Below, one piece after another: positions 46,741-59,636 of a stretch of 64,000 nt of DNA. Below the pieces are notes generated by a model. It did not search any database. It was not told the DNA's origin and saw nothing but the letters and a program-made list of their open reading frames with translations. Source of the stretch: Tolypeutes matacus (taxonomy: Eukaryota > Chordata > Mammalia > Cingulata > Chlamyphoridae); contig JAKSZT010053764.1 of NCBI GenBank assembly GCA_026826555.1, positions 11,442,198 to 11,506,197 on the forward strand, read 5' to 3'. The first letter of the stretch is position 1. The number at the start of each line of letters is the position of its first letter. The position numbers and the translations under genes are program-made.

Positions 46741-49029
46741 TATATTATGCTATTATATTAGTATATATGGTGTTTTCCCATTGCAAAGTATAAAGAACTT
46801 TAAGAGTAAAAGGTGAATGGAGCAACTTTTGGCTAGAATTGATAACTTTTTTTTTTTTTTTTTGAGAAAGTTGTATTTGTTAGTTTGAAAGACACCTTAT
46901 ATTCTAAAATGCAGAAATAGAAGAGGGGACTAAGCTAGGTTGAAATTAGCCATTAGGCTAAGAATGGTGAGCAATACGGAGGAAGGAAGGAGAAATAATT
47001 CTGTGAGCCTTGTATATTGTAAATGGGGAAAGGAGAAGCCAGAAAAATGGTTCTTTGACACTAAGACTAATATTAGAACCCCAGGGAGGGTCTACCTTTA
47101 GGAGTTAGAATGCAACTTTATTTTATGGTTAAAAAAAAACCAACAACAACAAACAAAACAAACAACTTAACACTTTATTAAAAAGAAGATTGTCCTTTGT
47201 AAAGTTTTTAAATTCAAATTTATGCCTTTAAGAAGGAGAAACAGCCTTTCTGTGACAAATTTTGAGAATATTTTTCTATTTTTTTCAACACTTATACATT
47301 TGCATTATATGTTTTTACAGGATGTTTGCTTTCAAATCTTACTTCAAAACATTTTTTTTTTAATTTTATAGTCTTTTTTAGATAATTTTATTCTATTTTT
47401 AGATAACTTCTTTAACTTATTATTTTTTTTTAACTATTGTTTCATCACCTTTTATAGTTATTTATTGACGGTGATTGGAACATTTTAATTTCAAAGGAAT
47501 GCGAGGTTCTTTGTAGGTTGCTTCAAATTGTATTTCAGTATATATTTTAGAGACCTGATTTTTTTCAAAAAATGTATTCTTGATACCATTAGCATTTTGT
47601 TTGTATCCATTTTTATCGCCTAGAATAAGAAAGCTGTAAGGAATCCTCGGAAGTCCAGATCAATGAGAGAGAATTATGGCCCTGTCTTTAAAAAAGATTT
47701 GGGAATTGAGATTTTAAAACCCCCTTAGTAGACTAAATTTGTATTAATATTCTTGAAATGGCTAGAGTTTCTCTTTTGTTTATGCTGTTATTATTATGTC
47801 TTGATATTTCCATTTCCTAAATGGAAATACTGAGGCATAATTCTTTAGTAGAGTCCTTTCTATTACACTAACTTCTGTTTAGAACCAGACACTCAAGTGG
47901 CTGTGAGTCTTTTGAAGTCTCTAGGATGACTATGTCCTGAAATCTTATTACCAAAGATTTTGTCTTGTCATTTTTTGGTGAATTGTGACTCATAAATGGT
48001 ACAGATGAAACACATTGAATGCTGTAACTCTGTTACTACTGTACTTTGATAATCTGATAAAATCCATTTTCAACATGTGACTAAAGGAAGAGAAGTGATT
48101 TAAAATTGGCACAGTTGAAGAATAGACTGAGCAGAGCACCAAAATTTTGTCTTCCTACTTGAATTAAAGCATAAACCTTATCAATCATATTATTTACAAG
48201 CCTTTTATTCTGGAACTGTAGAGAAGAGGAGTAAAGGAAATAATGAGATATAGTCATATCACTCAAAATATGTTATAACTCAGAGAAGATAATTAGGTCA
48301 TGAGGATATGAATGTTAACTGATAAAAGAAAATTTAATGAAAAAGGTTCTCTCTTATTGAAACTTGCTCATATTATTAAGGAATATGTGTATGGTCTTTG
48401 ATGTTTGAGGAATGGTTCAACAATGACACTGAGAAATTTTATCTGATGGAAATAATTTTAATAATAACTCAACAAACAGAGGGTATTTAAAATTAGGATA
48501 ATGCCTGGTGCCAAATTCTTGAAAATTACCATTGGTAAATAAATATAATCTAAGTTTAGTGCTCAAAATTTGTTTTCATGTCCTCTCCTTTATGACTTTT
48601 ATTAAAAATTATAACCAGTGTCTTGAAGTATCACCAGCCTGTGAGTACAAAGGTGATAACGTTAACAGGAGTAATACAAATATCATTACTATTTGCCCTT
48701 TCCAGCTCATTCAGAAGATCAGTGTTCCAGGGAGAACTGGAGTGAATATTCCTCTCCCCACTCCTCACCACACCTCCTTAACAGAGGCCTAGGGAATACC
48801 CTGTCAGAGGCTTTTATAAAAAATAGTCCTGCTATGATCATTTTATTCAGGGACTATCATACTTGACAAAGGCTATTCTGTCTCATTTCCGCATGCAAAT
48901 CAATGGATAAAAGTAGATATCTTTGATTGCCTGTCTCACCCACTTTCTCAGACATACTTGTCTCAATTTTTGTTCAAAATGAGACCTGCTCTTACAGTAT
49001 ATGCTGGTACAATGTGTAAGAAATTTGTT
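46741..49029. other. intergenic DNA, nothing recognised
   Basis: AT-rich. Contains a T run (about 46848-46863), an A/C-rich 'accaacaacaacaaac' tract near 47130-47166, and T-rich stretches at 47350-47430. Frames 48081-48266 and 48532-48792 have no features. Confidence 0.4.
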
Positions 49030-49650
49030 TTAAGCAAATTAAGTGCTTAATATGTGTCAGGTGAAATAGTAGACATGGGTATGTAATGGTGAACAAGTCA
49101 TAGCCTTAAAAGACATACTTATCTTGTCTTACTGAATGAGAACAAGGATATCCAAGTCAAATTGTGGTTCAGGAATTCTTCATAGATAAGGTGATATTTT
49201 CACTTGTGGAATTAAAAATAGGTAGTAATTAGGCAGTTCTTCTGAAAACTGGAAGTTTCTTATAGACAATTCCAATGCAGAAACACTGGAGTGACAGTGA
49301 AAGTGATCTAGAAATCATTCAATGTAGCTAGATTGACATGTGTGTATGTGTATTTGTCTGGCTCTTTGAAGTTATGAGAGAGAGAGCACAGCTAAGAGCT
49401 TGGGAAGGAAGAGCTTTGACTGCCTTACCCATAATGTGAAGATTTGGGTGGAGCTACTGAAATGAAATGACAGGGCCAGGTTGTAGGTATTAGAAAGATC
49501 AGTTTGGCATCTTTGTAGAGAATTGAAGCAACAAAGACTGAGGGATGGGTACCAAATAAATATCAGTTTTGGAAATCACAGTGGCAGTAGATTGGAAAGA
49601 TTAGATGATTTATTGGATTTGAAACATGATGAGAGAGTGGAAACCAGGAA
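49030..49650 (-). repeat. L2 LINE fragment
   Basis: Reverse-complement L2 at low identity: 'taatgtgtcaggtgaaatag' type start, 'atggtgaacaagtcatagcc', 'gacagggccaggttgtagg', 'gaaagatcagtttggcatc'. A possible MIR scrap in the same orientation follows at 49755-49830 ('attttctgggtgggaaaac'). Confidence 0.6.
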
Positions 49651-52498
49651 AATGTTTAGGTTTTTTACTTGAAACCAGGAAAATAGTTGTACTATTCTCT
49701 GAGATAAATATAGAAAGGATAATTTTTCATAAATTAATTGTATCACAGTAACCTTTTGAATTTAGATATTATTATGATCATTTTCTGGGTGGGAAAACCT
49801 GAGAGCTACAAGATGATCCCCCAATAAATCACTTCTGAATGATCTAATACATATGATTTTTCCCTCCATATCAATGCTATACTGGTATAATATATAAAAA
49901 TCAAACTGAGCCAAGCATTTATAATTCTTCAGATCACTTTTATATGTGATAATCAATACCATAATTTCCTGAAATAGTTAATGTACTTTCAAAAATGGGA
50001 AGAGAATATAGTGATCCTTCTGTAGTGCTAATGTGTGCTGGTTTTTTATAGCTAGATAACAAATTAGATTAAGGAGAACCCAAAATAGATACTTGGTCTA
50101 ACAGACTTTTTCAGAATCTCAAGGAAATGATACTCCGGATTTTACTGTGAGGAACATTTCTCTGTCCTTAAGCTCTCTGAAAATCTGTTTGGCCCATTTC
50201 ACTATAATGAAAGTGTGATACAGTAAAAAGCCAGTTGGTTGTAGTCAAGTGCTCTGCTGAAGACTTGTACAATGCAGAAATGATGGATCTGGCTTACAGA
50301 AGGAATTTGGTGATTAAATGAATTCCTGCTATAGCAACAAAACCCTTGTACGTTTCCTAGGCAACTAAAATACTTAAGAAATGGTGGCAGTTTAAGTAGA
50401 AAACTGTTTTTAAACTAGGGGGAAAAATAAGGTTCTTTAAAGTAATATGTGACTAGACAACATTAAAAGAAACAAAAGAAGTATTTTTATTGAGTGGGTA
50501 ACTGTCCACGATTTGCAATTATGACCATTTTTGAAAATTAATATAAAGTTAGGGTGACAGATTTGTTTTTGTATTTTAATTCTTCTGCATTTTGTTGCTA
50601 TATTTTTCTCTACTTTACAGTTCTCCAGTTGAACTTTCTACTAATCTCTTTCTATTTTAAGCAGCTTGTGAATTTTTAAAATATCTATGATATGTCAATT
50701 CTCTTTGGAATTGCTGCCTAAGTGTGAAATCTACCTGTGAAAAACTATTTCCAATGTGTGAAGTGTATCTTTAAAACTAGTAACGATGATAAAAACTGTT
50801 CTGATCATGGGATAATGGACCTGCCACAACTGAACTCAAATAACTTTGTGCAGAATATTTAGAAGCCAAGTTAAAAGTAAATGGAAGATGGTTAGAATAT
50901 ATGAGCTGGGATAATAAATGTGGTAGGAATAATTTTACTATGTTTAAGTTAATATTTCAATCTTCAAATTGTTTTTTTGGCATCAAAAATCATTAGTGGA
51001 TTTTGTTCTGCAATACATTGTGCAGTGCATTCCAATAATTTCTCAATTTCAAAAAAAATGTACATTCCATTAATTTCTCAATTAAAAAAGAAACCTGAGT
51101 TAAATTGGATTAAACACCACTTCCCTTTTAAATAAAGGACAAGAGACATGATAGCATTCTTTCTTTCAGGAAGGTGATAGTAGAGACATGTAATGTTAAT
51201 TGGTGAAGGATACTTTTTCAAAGTGCTTAATTTTCAAGAACCTGCAAAACTCTTCTGATGCAAGAGAGCTAAAAAGAACACTTCTAAATTTCAAGAGAAT
51301 ACACCTGCAGTTGAAAACCATTTTCAAAACTATCTTGTTCTCATCTTCTATTCTCCAGTATTTATACTGGCCAAGATTACACTGTGCATGGTGTGTGCTC
51401 ATGGATCATTGATTTCCAGAGAGCCTCCATGAAATTCCAGCTTTGCGTGGCAGAGCTTTCTAGGAAGGACAGCCTTTTCCTCCATCTATAGCACTTTCAA
51501 AGAATGTAACTTCTCTATGGGTTTCTTTCCTGTTCTCTTTAAAAATAAATTGTTAGTTAGAAATCAAATTGGCAATACAGTTTTACGGAAGAAGAGGAGG
51601 AGGAAGAGGGGGAGGAGGTGTGGGAAGAAAAGCAATAGTCTTGGTTTTGCTACCAAGGTTTTGTACATATGAATACAAATACTGTGATTAAAAAGAATCA
51701 GATATTTTTTTTATCATATTACTACAAACATATTTGGAAATTTCTAAATAAATTAATGAGAAAGTTACCAAATACTTCAAAGTATATTGCAATCCTCTTA
51801 CATTCCCATTAATAAACAAGATGGAAAGATGGAAAAATTTGAAGTTACAATGTTGAAACTAATGTAGACATTTTAATTAATAAAGAAGCAAATACTGTTA
51901 TTTGGGACATTTTGCTTCTACTAGAACACAAATGGATTAGCCCTAACATTATCTTTACTTTTATAAGTGCTTCAAGTAGAATTTAATGCATGTAATAAAT
52001 TGAAAATTTGGTAATATTTATATGTTATTGAACAGTTCATACAGAATACAAAACAAAAATACAATTGATCTAAGCGAACCTCAAGATTCATCTATTTTAA
52101 GAATTTACATAATCAAAGTAAATTTGGGAAGTATCTCCTCTGTCTGTTAAAATACATTTATCCATGTTTAAGTGACATCAGGAAAAAATATGTTTATTAG
52201 GTTATGGTGTCCTATCTATGAAAATACAGGGAGAATTTTCTGTCTGATTTAATATCAGTAATAGGTATTTTTCCAAATCAAATGATTTATTTCTTTCTTA
52301 TGGGCACAACTGGGAACCAAATGAGTTTCCATTTTACTCTGACCACTTATAATAAATTCAGAATGAAATTTGAGGCCTACACCTAGTAAGCATGCAGAAT
52401 AAAAAGGCATATATTTAATGCATTAATTGCTGTGTGAATAACTTTATATATCCTGTAATTTGTCCTTTGCTCAAATTTCTTTATGCTATGTATAGTAG
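49651..52498. other. intergenic DNA, nothing recognised
   Basis: AT-rich. The purine tract at 51585-51630 is the only simple structure. Overlapping frames at 51196-51412 on both strands mirror each other and have no features. A near-duplicate of about 25 bases occurs at 51027-51050 and 51062-51086 around 'tttctcaatt'. Confidence 0.4.
51585..51630. repeat. purine-rich (GGA)n tract
   Basis: 'gaagaagaggaggaggaaga' followed by more G/A-only sequence on the plus strand. Confidence 0.9.
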
Positions 52499-53161
52499 TG
52501 GTTTAGTTTGCTAAAGCTACAGGGAGCAAAATACCAGAAATGGACTGACTTTTATAACGGGAAATTGTTAGGGTAAAAGCTTAAAGTTCTGAGGCTATGA
52601 AAATGTCCAAATCAAGGCATCATCAGAGATGCTCTCTTACCACGGTTGGCTGCTGGCAATCCTGGACTCTTGCCAAGTGGCAGAAGAAAATAGTGGCTCT
52701 CCATCTGGGTCTCTGCCTTCTCCTCCAGGCTGCTTTCTGCCTGAACTTAGCTGAAGATAATCAAACACATTGCATGGTTTGTCTCTTAAGCATTGAGCTG
52801 CTCTGTGTGGACCTAGCTTCTCAGAGGCCTCTTTCTATGCCTCTCTGCTCTACTGATTCCAACCTCTAGCCTCTCTCTCAGCCTCTTGGGACTTCTCTAG
52901 TATTCTCTCACATGGCAGGGTAAAATGGCAGCTGTCTTTCTCTCTGTTCTCAGTTCTCCGCTTGAATAATCCTCAGAGAAGGCAGAGCCCAACCTGGGTC
53001 ACACTTCACTGACATAGTCCAATCAAAGGCCCTAAAACAATCTAATCAAAAGGTCCCTTACCTGAATCTAATGCAATCAACAGGTCCCACACCCACAGGA
53101 GTAAATTAGTTGTAAGAACATGATCTTTTCTGGGATTCACAAAAAACTTCAAAGTGTCACA
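52499..53161 (-). mobile_element. MaLR-like solo LTR, minus orientation
   Basis: 663 bp. The minus strand starts TGTGACACTTTGAAG and ends AACTAAACCA (TG...CA ends), with an exact 5-bp duplication AGTAG at 52494-52498 and 53162-53166. Its start aligns with the LTR at 53217: both have 'catgttctta' followed by 'cctgtgggtgt'. MaLR-like LTRs of this look are familiar from xenarthran sequence. The frame 52597-52869 is a by-product. Confidence 0.85.
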
Positions 53162-53216
53162 AGTAGTTTCTGAATTCATGAAACTTGTCAATAGTAGTTT
53201 TTGTCCAGACCCGTGG

Positions 53217-53670
53217 TGTGATGATTTGAAGCTGCATGGACCCCAGAAAATCATGTTCTTAAAGCTAATCCATTCCTGTGGGTGTAAACCTATTGTGAGT
53301 AGGGACTTTTGATTAAGTTACTTCAGTAAGGTGTGACCTGGGGTGTGTCTTAATACTCTTACTCTAGTCCTTTATAAGAGAATAAAATTCAGAGGAAGAG
53401 AGAGAGAGAAAACCATGGAATCCATATGCTGAAAGCAATGAAACCCAGAAAAGAAGGGTTTTTTTTTTTTTATTTTTTATCATATCATATGTGCCTTGCC
53501 ATATGACAGAGGAGTCTAGGATCGCTGGCAGCCAGTCTTTGGGGAGAAAGCATCACCTGATGGTACCTTGATTTGGACATTTTCATGGCCTTGGAAATAT
53601 AAACCTATAAACTAATAAATCCCCATTGTAAACACCAACCCTTTTCTGATATATTGCTTTCAGCAGTCCA
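53217..53670 (+). mobile_element. MaLR-like solo LTR, plus orientation
   Basis: 454 bp, starting TGTGATGATTTGAAGCTG and ending GCAGTCCA. The flanks are CGTGG (53212-53216) and CATGG (53671-53675), a 5-bp duplication with one CpG-type change. It contains 'tttataagagaat' (TATA-like), 'taataaatcccc' (AATAAA) and an internal T run at 53459-53473. It lies 55 bp from the LTR at 52499-53161 and points the opposite way. Confidence 0.8.
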
Positions 53671-55330
53671 CATGGCTACCAAGGTTGATACACCATGAAA
53701 AGAAAGAGAGGAGAGATGGTGTGACAATTAATTGTCTCTAAAAGGAAATGACATAATTATTTTTTAGCGTACATCACCCTTTAGCCATAACTCATCATAG
53801 CTTCTAGGAAACTGCAAGGGATTCTGGAAAATGTAGAGAAGCACCTGAAATATTTGTTGAACATCATTGTCTCTGTTACAGTCCTTTATACAAAGTAGGC
53901 ACTCAAAATGTCTTTGATTAAAATGCAGTGTGAATAAGAAGATATGATGTTATAACAAAGGGGCAGCACCATGATGATAATGAAGAAATCCTAGAGACTT
54001 TAAAAAGGCTAGTTAGTATGTGACAGATATGAAACAAATGTAAGGATAAAATGCAAATTCAAAAGAGGGCTCAATAAGCTAATCTCAATATTTAGAGAAT
54101 TTTGAAAAATAATTGCTTCTACACTGTAAATGCCAGCTCTTAATATTCTGAAGAGAATACCCAAGGCTTTTCAGAGCCATTTGGTAAAGAACCTCAAAGG
54201 TTTTCAAGAGATTCTATCATCACATATCATAGATTCAAGTACTCTTCTCCTCCAAGGGAAAGTAACAAAGTAGAATTATTCATCAGGGATTATGGTGATA
54301 AAATATTCACAGTTCCTATTAAAGCAATAATGTGCCAGTTTTTTAATCACTGAACTATTCCGTTTGTAATTTCCAAGGGAATCTTATTAGCAAGATAGAC
54401 CACAGTAACATGGTTTTGCTTTGGGAATCATCACATGTCTGATTTAAGAGTATTTAAAAATTGCATTACAGATATCCTCTACGTACTTGCTATAAACAGG
54501 TTGAAATGACAAGTAGTCTCGGGATTATAAAATTCAGAGGACATGAAGTAACATTGTAACTTGTGAGATTGTACCAGCAATGAACATAATAATTCATAGT
54601 CAAAAGAAATAAAAGGACAACGGTGATGGTTTTAAAATAGATCTAATCCTGCATCCATAGAATCACCCCCCAAACTATTCTGAATATAATTTTTAGCATA
54701 GGACATCACTTCAGTCCAGCAATAAGATAATGCAAGCTCAGGGCTCTACCTGGAACTGAAAGTTAGTTACTTGTCCATTAAATGTCCCAATTGTCTTTGA
54801 TCCGGAAATATCTATTTTGTCAAGGAGAAAAAGTTAATAGTTTGTTTTTTTCAGGCTTAATGTACGCCAGTGTTATATTCAGCCTAATTTACATGAAGAA
54901 CCCATTCTGATATGAGCAACCAAGTTCTATAAATTTGTAGTTACAATAATTCAAAAGATGTTTTCTCTAGTAAGTTCTTCAACTATTTCTCTGGTATAAA
55001 AAGATATAAAATAAACTGCCCATATTTTTAACCCAATATTTCACATCTTCAAACTGTTTGATGCAGAGTGGAATGTCAAATATGAAATAGTTTATTGACT
55101 CTATGTTTAGTAAGATGTCACAAATTACTTCAATACTGTTTTCGAATGGTTATATATATGAAGAAAGACAACTTAACCTATTGTAAAAGATGAATATCCT
55201 AGTTTTGAACTAAGAAGAGGTTCATTGTTTTCTAATTAAATGAGAACATGAAATTAACAAATGTGTAAAACAAAATTGTGCTATATTAATACCTCCCACT
55301 TTTCTTTAAAGCTCCAGAAAAATAAACAAA
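53671..55330. other. intergenic DNA, nothing recognised
   Basis: AT-rich. No coding or named repeat signal. A weak L2/MIR-like scrap may lie at 53880-53925 ('aaagtaggcactcaaaatg'). Confidence 0.4.
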
Positions 55331-55625
55331 ACTAAAAAATTAAAAAAAAAAAAAAAGAAAAAAGAAATTTTTTTTTAAAGAAAGCTCCAGGAAAGTGGGA
55401 AAAGTTTCTGAGCTCAGCAGGATTAAGTTTCACTTCTTCCCAGTCTGGGCATTGATCTGTCAGCCTGTGGATTCCTGAGCAACCCAGGGTCTGCCTCCTC
55501 TGGTCTGGGGAGGGGCGGGTATTCCATGGGTGGGTTCCAGCAGGTGGAGCAGCAGTGGAGGGACCAGGGTGCTTGCCTTGTTGCATTAGCCTTTCTCTGA
55601 AAGAATGTTAGAAGGCTGGGACTGT
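55331..55625. other. A-rich tract beside a local GC-rich block
   Basis: A/T homopolymers at 55340-55380 are followed by an unusually GC-rich 230 bases (55390-55620), including 'ggggaggggcgggtattcc' (an SP1-like GGGGCGGG). An 84-codon minus frame (55332-55586) crosses it with no domain. It could be an A-tailed retroposed fragment, seen from its A-tail end. Confidence 0.45.
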
Positions 55626-57085
55626 GTTGTAGCTAACTGGTCTGGCCTTGAGGTCTATCAAGAACAGCTAAGTACTTATGTGCATTAATAACCTCTAGAT
55701 AAAGCAATCATAATTTTTACATCACTCTTTCCCCCAAATTGAAGCTACTATATTCAGACATAACCGCATCAGCTTGTTTATGACTCTCACCCTAAAGCAT
55801 CTAGCCATTTAAAGGACTTTCTGGTACCAGAAAGAAATTCATAAGGAAGTATTTGCCTAGAGGACACAGGCTCCTCAAAAGGGATTTCTCCTTATGCATA
55901 GCTGTTTTGAACTATCTCACATCTAAAGAAGCATGGCAAGTATTTGTACTAAATAAAGACATGTGAGTACTGTTATAAACAAAGCTGTTTGTGAGGGTGA
56001 GCAGACCAGATCCCAGCCTGGTAGTTATGCTGTGATTGATGTGAACTCTAGAAACCTAAAGGAACATGATAGTAATATAAATAAGTGCATCAGGAAGAAA
56101 ATGTGTCCATTGAGAACGGCACTTCCTGGCACCTGAAATCACCTCCTGCTTATCTACAGCCAATTTTTTTCATGTGGAAATGTGGGTTTGGTATTGCCAT
56201 ATCTGACTTTTCTGCAAATTGAGAAATATGGCAAGGCTTTAATAAAGTGATGTGTCTAAATAAGGGTAAGAGGAAGAAATACAGGATATGGGAAGGAGCA
56301 AGAAAAGAGAAACTGAGGTAAGAATCAAGGTATATTGAATACATGGGAGAAGACTCTAGCTTCCTGCCACAAGGGACGAAAGTCTCCATTCTTCCCTTGG
56401 TTCAATGCACTGGTCGAAAGGCATGATCTTAACTAGTGATCTAGTGTCTGGTCTATGCTGCTTATTTCACGTACCTGAATGCTGCTGCACAGAATAAAGA
56501 GATGATCCAGTTAATGGCAGATAAATCTTATTGGCAAATTTGACAAAGCATATACTTATAATAAAGCTGATACTAAAAATCTAGTCGTATTTAAATTAAT
56601 CGAGATCTGCAAATTAGATGCCAGGAGCTATACAAGTGCAGGAGCAAGGAATGTGTATTTGAAAAAATAAATACATTTTAGGTAGAGACTGAATTCAAAT
56701 CAAGTAATGAAATAAAATCTTATATTTGACTAAAGTTAAGTGCTGATATTGTGTTAACTCACATAGATTGTAAATAACCTCTTTAGATAATAGGTTAACC
56801 TCATTTTAAACTCAATGGATATGTACTGTTTATAAACGTAATCAATTTTAAAGTACAAATATATATTCATTTAATTCTAACCTTAAGCCTGCATGCTAGC
56901 CACTTATCATAATGACATATTATGCATTTAGGCACTAAAAGGTGTACTAGCTCATTGAAAATGCATGAAATGACTGAAACATGCATTCATCTGGTTTTTA
57001 ACATGTTGACTACTCAGTGTAAGCCAGCCACTGTCCTAGGCACAGAGATTGTGATGGTACATGTGTAGGTTCAGAGTAAAAGGAT
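55626..57085. other. intergenic DNA, nothing recognised
   Basis: AT-rich. Minus frame 56150-56389 has no features. A short L2/MIR-like phrase lies at 57015-57060. Confidence 0.4.
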
Positions 57086-59201
57086 TGGCAACACTGCAAA
57101 AGAAAAAGAAAAATTGGCAGAGAGATTAAAAATGTCAATGGTAGACAAAGTCTAATTCAAGATAAAAAATACAAATAGGAACAAGAGAGTCCCCTTTTAC
57201 TAGTAAGTGGTATGAGCTACAATGGGATATATGACATTAACTCTTTGAGTTATTGAATTACATAAACAAACTATCTAAGAAAAAATTCCTGGAAACAAAA
57301 GGAAAAATTGAAAGAAATATGAGGACATGTGATACCTTCGCACTCTTCTCAAAAACCTGTCAAATAATGCAGACAACAAACAGAATGAGGCAAATGATCT
57401 GAATAGCTTAACATATAATTACCTACTAATAAGCATACATAGAAGTATATTCTATGAGCAGAAAAGGAAACTTCTTAATTACATTTATAAAATCTGCTCA
57501 TACATTAGATCACAAAGAAAACCTCATAAAAATTCAAAAAGATTAAACAAGGAAAGCCTAAAAATGTATGACAAGTATCTAATAACAACTACACTATTTT
57601 TTTTTTTATTTTAAAAACACTCAAAAAATAACAAAAACAAGAAAACACACACGTGTATTTAGTTGCAAGCTATCCAGGAAAAAATCAAAACCTCTAACAT
57701 CTAACCAACGCTAAAATTAAGCAAAGTAATATATTCAGGATTTTCAGTAACAGCCAATAAAGAATAAAAATAAGCATGTTGAACATTCAATTAAAGAAAG
57801 AAAAAATAAAGGGAGGAATGAGAAGATACTAATATTAATGCATTTCAAGAAGAAATAAAAAGCTGAGTAGATTGTAATATGGCCTGTTTTAAAATAAAGT
57901 ATAAAGTACTAGCTAGAATAATCAAGAAAAAAGAAGGAAAATTAATCAGAAACATGAAGGAATATTAAAGAATGAGAAGATAATATTATGTGCAATTTTA
58001 TGCAATGATTTTGAAAACCTGGGTGAAATTAATGATTTCACCCAGGTGAATATAAATTAACAAAATTGTCACTAAAGGTGAAATATCAAAAACAGATCAG
58101 TAACTTTGGAATGAACTGAAAAAATTCTCCCTTTGTGCTCCTCCCTCCCATCAAACACAAACTACAAAAATGTTTAAAAGAAAAACAAACAAAAAATAAA
58201 ATACATCCCAGGAGAAAAGAGCTTCCTGGAAGAATTTGATTAAACATTTAATATAAAACTTAATCTTATGCATTTAAAAATGTACAGAGTACAGAAAAAT
58301 GAAAAAATTTTCCAAATTCTTTTGATGAAGTCCATATAGCTAATGATACCAAAATTATGGCAAGTGTAACTCTATATTATTTATTCACATTGATGTAAAA
58401 ATTCCAATAATGCAAAATAGAATTCAGAAGTCCATTAAAGAGGTAATTTAAGTGATGAAGTGCAGTTCTTCCCCTAATTCAAATTAGGCTATCCGTTTAA
58501 AAGTGAAAGGAATGCTGCTCTATGGTTTAGATAATGTTTAACTTTGAATAATGTTTCACATGCTTTTTAGTGCATAAATTGGTCATTTAAAATAATGTTC
58601 ACTGTTGAAATTATCAAATCAAGTTCACTTGCAACATGGAAGAAAGACTTCCGCCAATGTCACATACCTTTGTTATGTTCATGTTCTGCAGTGAATAAAA
58701 TTTATAAGGTAATAAAGTGCTCCTGTTTTCTTGATATCACCAGATCAAGTCTCAGGTATGAGTAAAATCCAGTACTGACGAATTAAAACACTTAAGTAAG
58801 ATGTGCTCAGAAATAAGAGAGCAAAAACAAAATAGGAAGGGCCTTTTCCTTGGGATAATAGCTGCCTGCCTTACTCCTATGATTTGTAATATTTTCTAAT
58901 ATATCAATTTTATTTCTATAACACAAAATTTTCTAAAATTCTTTTCAGCACTTTTTGAGAAAATTTGGAGTTTGCATTTTCATTTGTAAAACATTTTGAA
59001 CCATGGAACAGAGAGTAATATAATTTACCAGGTTCATTGATTGGTCAAAGAAGAAAACCCATATGATCTTGAAAACTGAGAGTCAAAATTTAACAAAAGT
59101 TGGCATCATTAATGATAATAAAGGAAAAGAGTAAAGTAGGGATGGATAGAAATTTCTCGGTATGATGAAGATGTACCACAGAAAGCAGCCAACATAATTT
59201 T
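57086..59201 (+). mobile_element. ancient L1 (L1M-type), left part
   Basis: Degenerate ORF2 text in plus orientation: 'ctactaataagcatacatag', 'cattagatcacaaagaaaac', 'agctagaataatcaagaaaa', 'gcaattttatgcaatgat', 'aatataaattaacaaaattg', 'aattcttttgatgaagtcc', 'aagaagaaaacccatatgat' and 'cagccaacataattttt' at the right edge. Between about 58490 and 59020 the L1 match lapses, suggesting another insertion or heavy decay. The element resumes at 61497 after a younger insertion. It is far older than the L1 at 42807. Confidence 0.8.
58017..58047. repeat. 13-bp perfect hairpin in L1M
   Basis: Arm ACCTGGGTGAAAT (58017-58029), loop TAATG, arm ATTTCACCCAGGT (58035-58047). The second arm replaces what in related L1 copies reads like 'atttcctagaaaa'. 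Confidence 0.95.
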
Positions 59202-59325
59202 TTTCATACTTATTTCTATTCACTTTAAGAAGTCCTGAAACATATTAAGAAATTCACTATTTTTCAAATAAACAAAGTGATTGTTAACTGAAGATTTGAA
59301 AAGACATGTAAGTCACCCTATCATG

Positions 59326-59357
59326 TAAGATATTTGTCTTACATGACAAATATCTTA
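59326..59357. repeat. 13-bp perfect hairpin
   Basis: Arm TAAGATATTTGTC (59326-59338), loop TTACAT, arm GACAAATATCTTA (59345-59357). It lies in the non-L1 DNA carried with the L1. Confidence 0.95.
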
Positions 59358-59567
59358 TGCATATACTCAAATTCCTAATGTGAATTCTTTTTAAAAATTT
59401 ATTTTAAGTATTTACTGTTTAAAAGAGATTGCCATTTGCTCTATTACATCTTATCATGTACTCTAGACTTGCTAGGTATCATGATACTTTACCTTAAAGC
59501 ACCCTATTCTTCTCCTTAATAGTATTTATCACAATTTTAATAATTACTACTATAATTATTTTTTAGG

Positions 59568-59636
59568 AGGTACAAGGGATTGAAGCTGGGACCTCGTACA
59601 TGCAAATCAGGCACTCAACCACTGACACAACTCCTC
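59568..59636 (-). repeat. DAS-type SINE, monomer
   Basis: Plus-strand text 'ggaggtacaagggattgaag', 'gggacctcgtacatgc', 'caggcactcaaccactgac', 'acaactcctcct' is the reverse complement of a DAS monomer. The B box survives as the reverse of 'gattgaagc'. It abuts the L1 tail and shares the L1's orientation. Confidence 0.7.
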
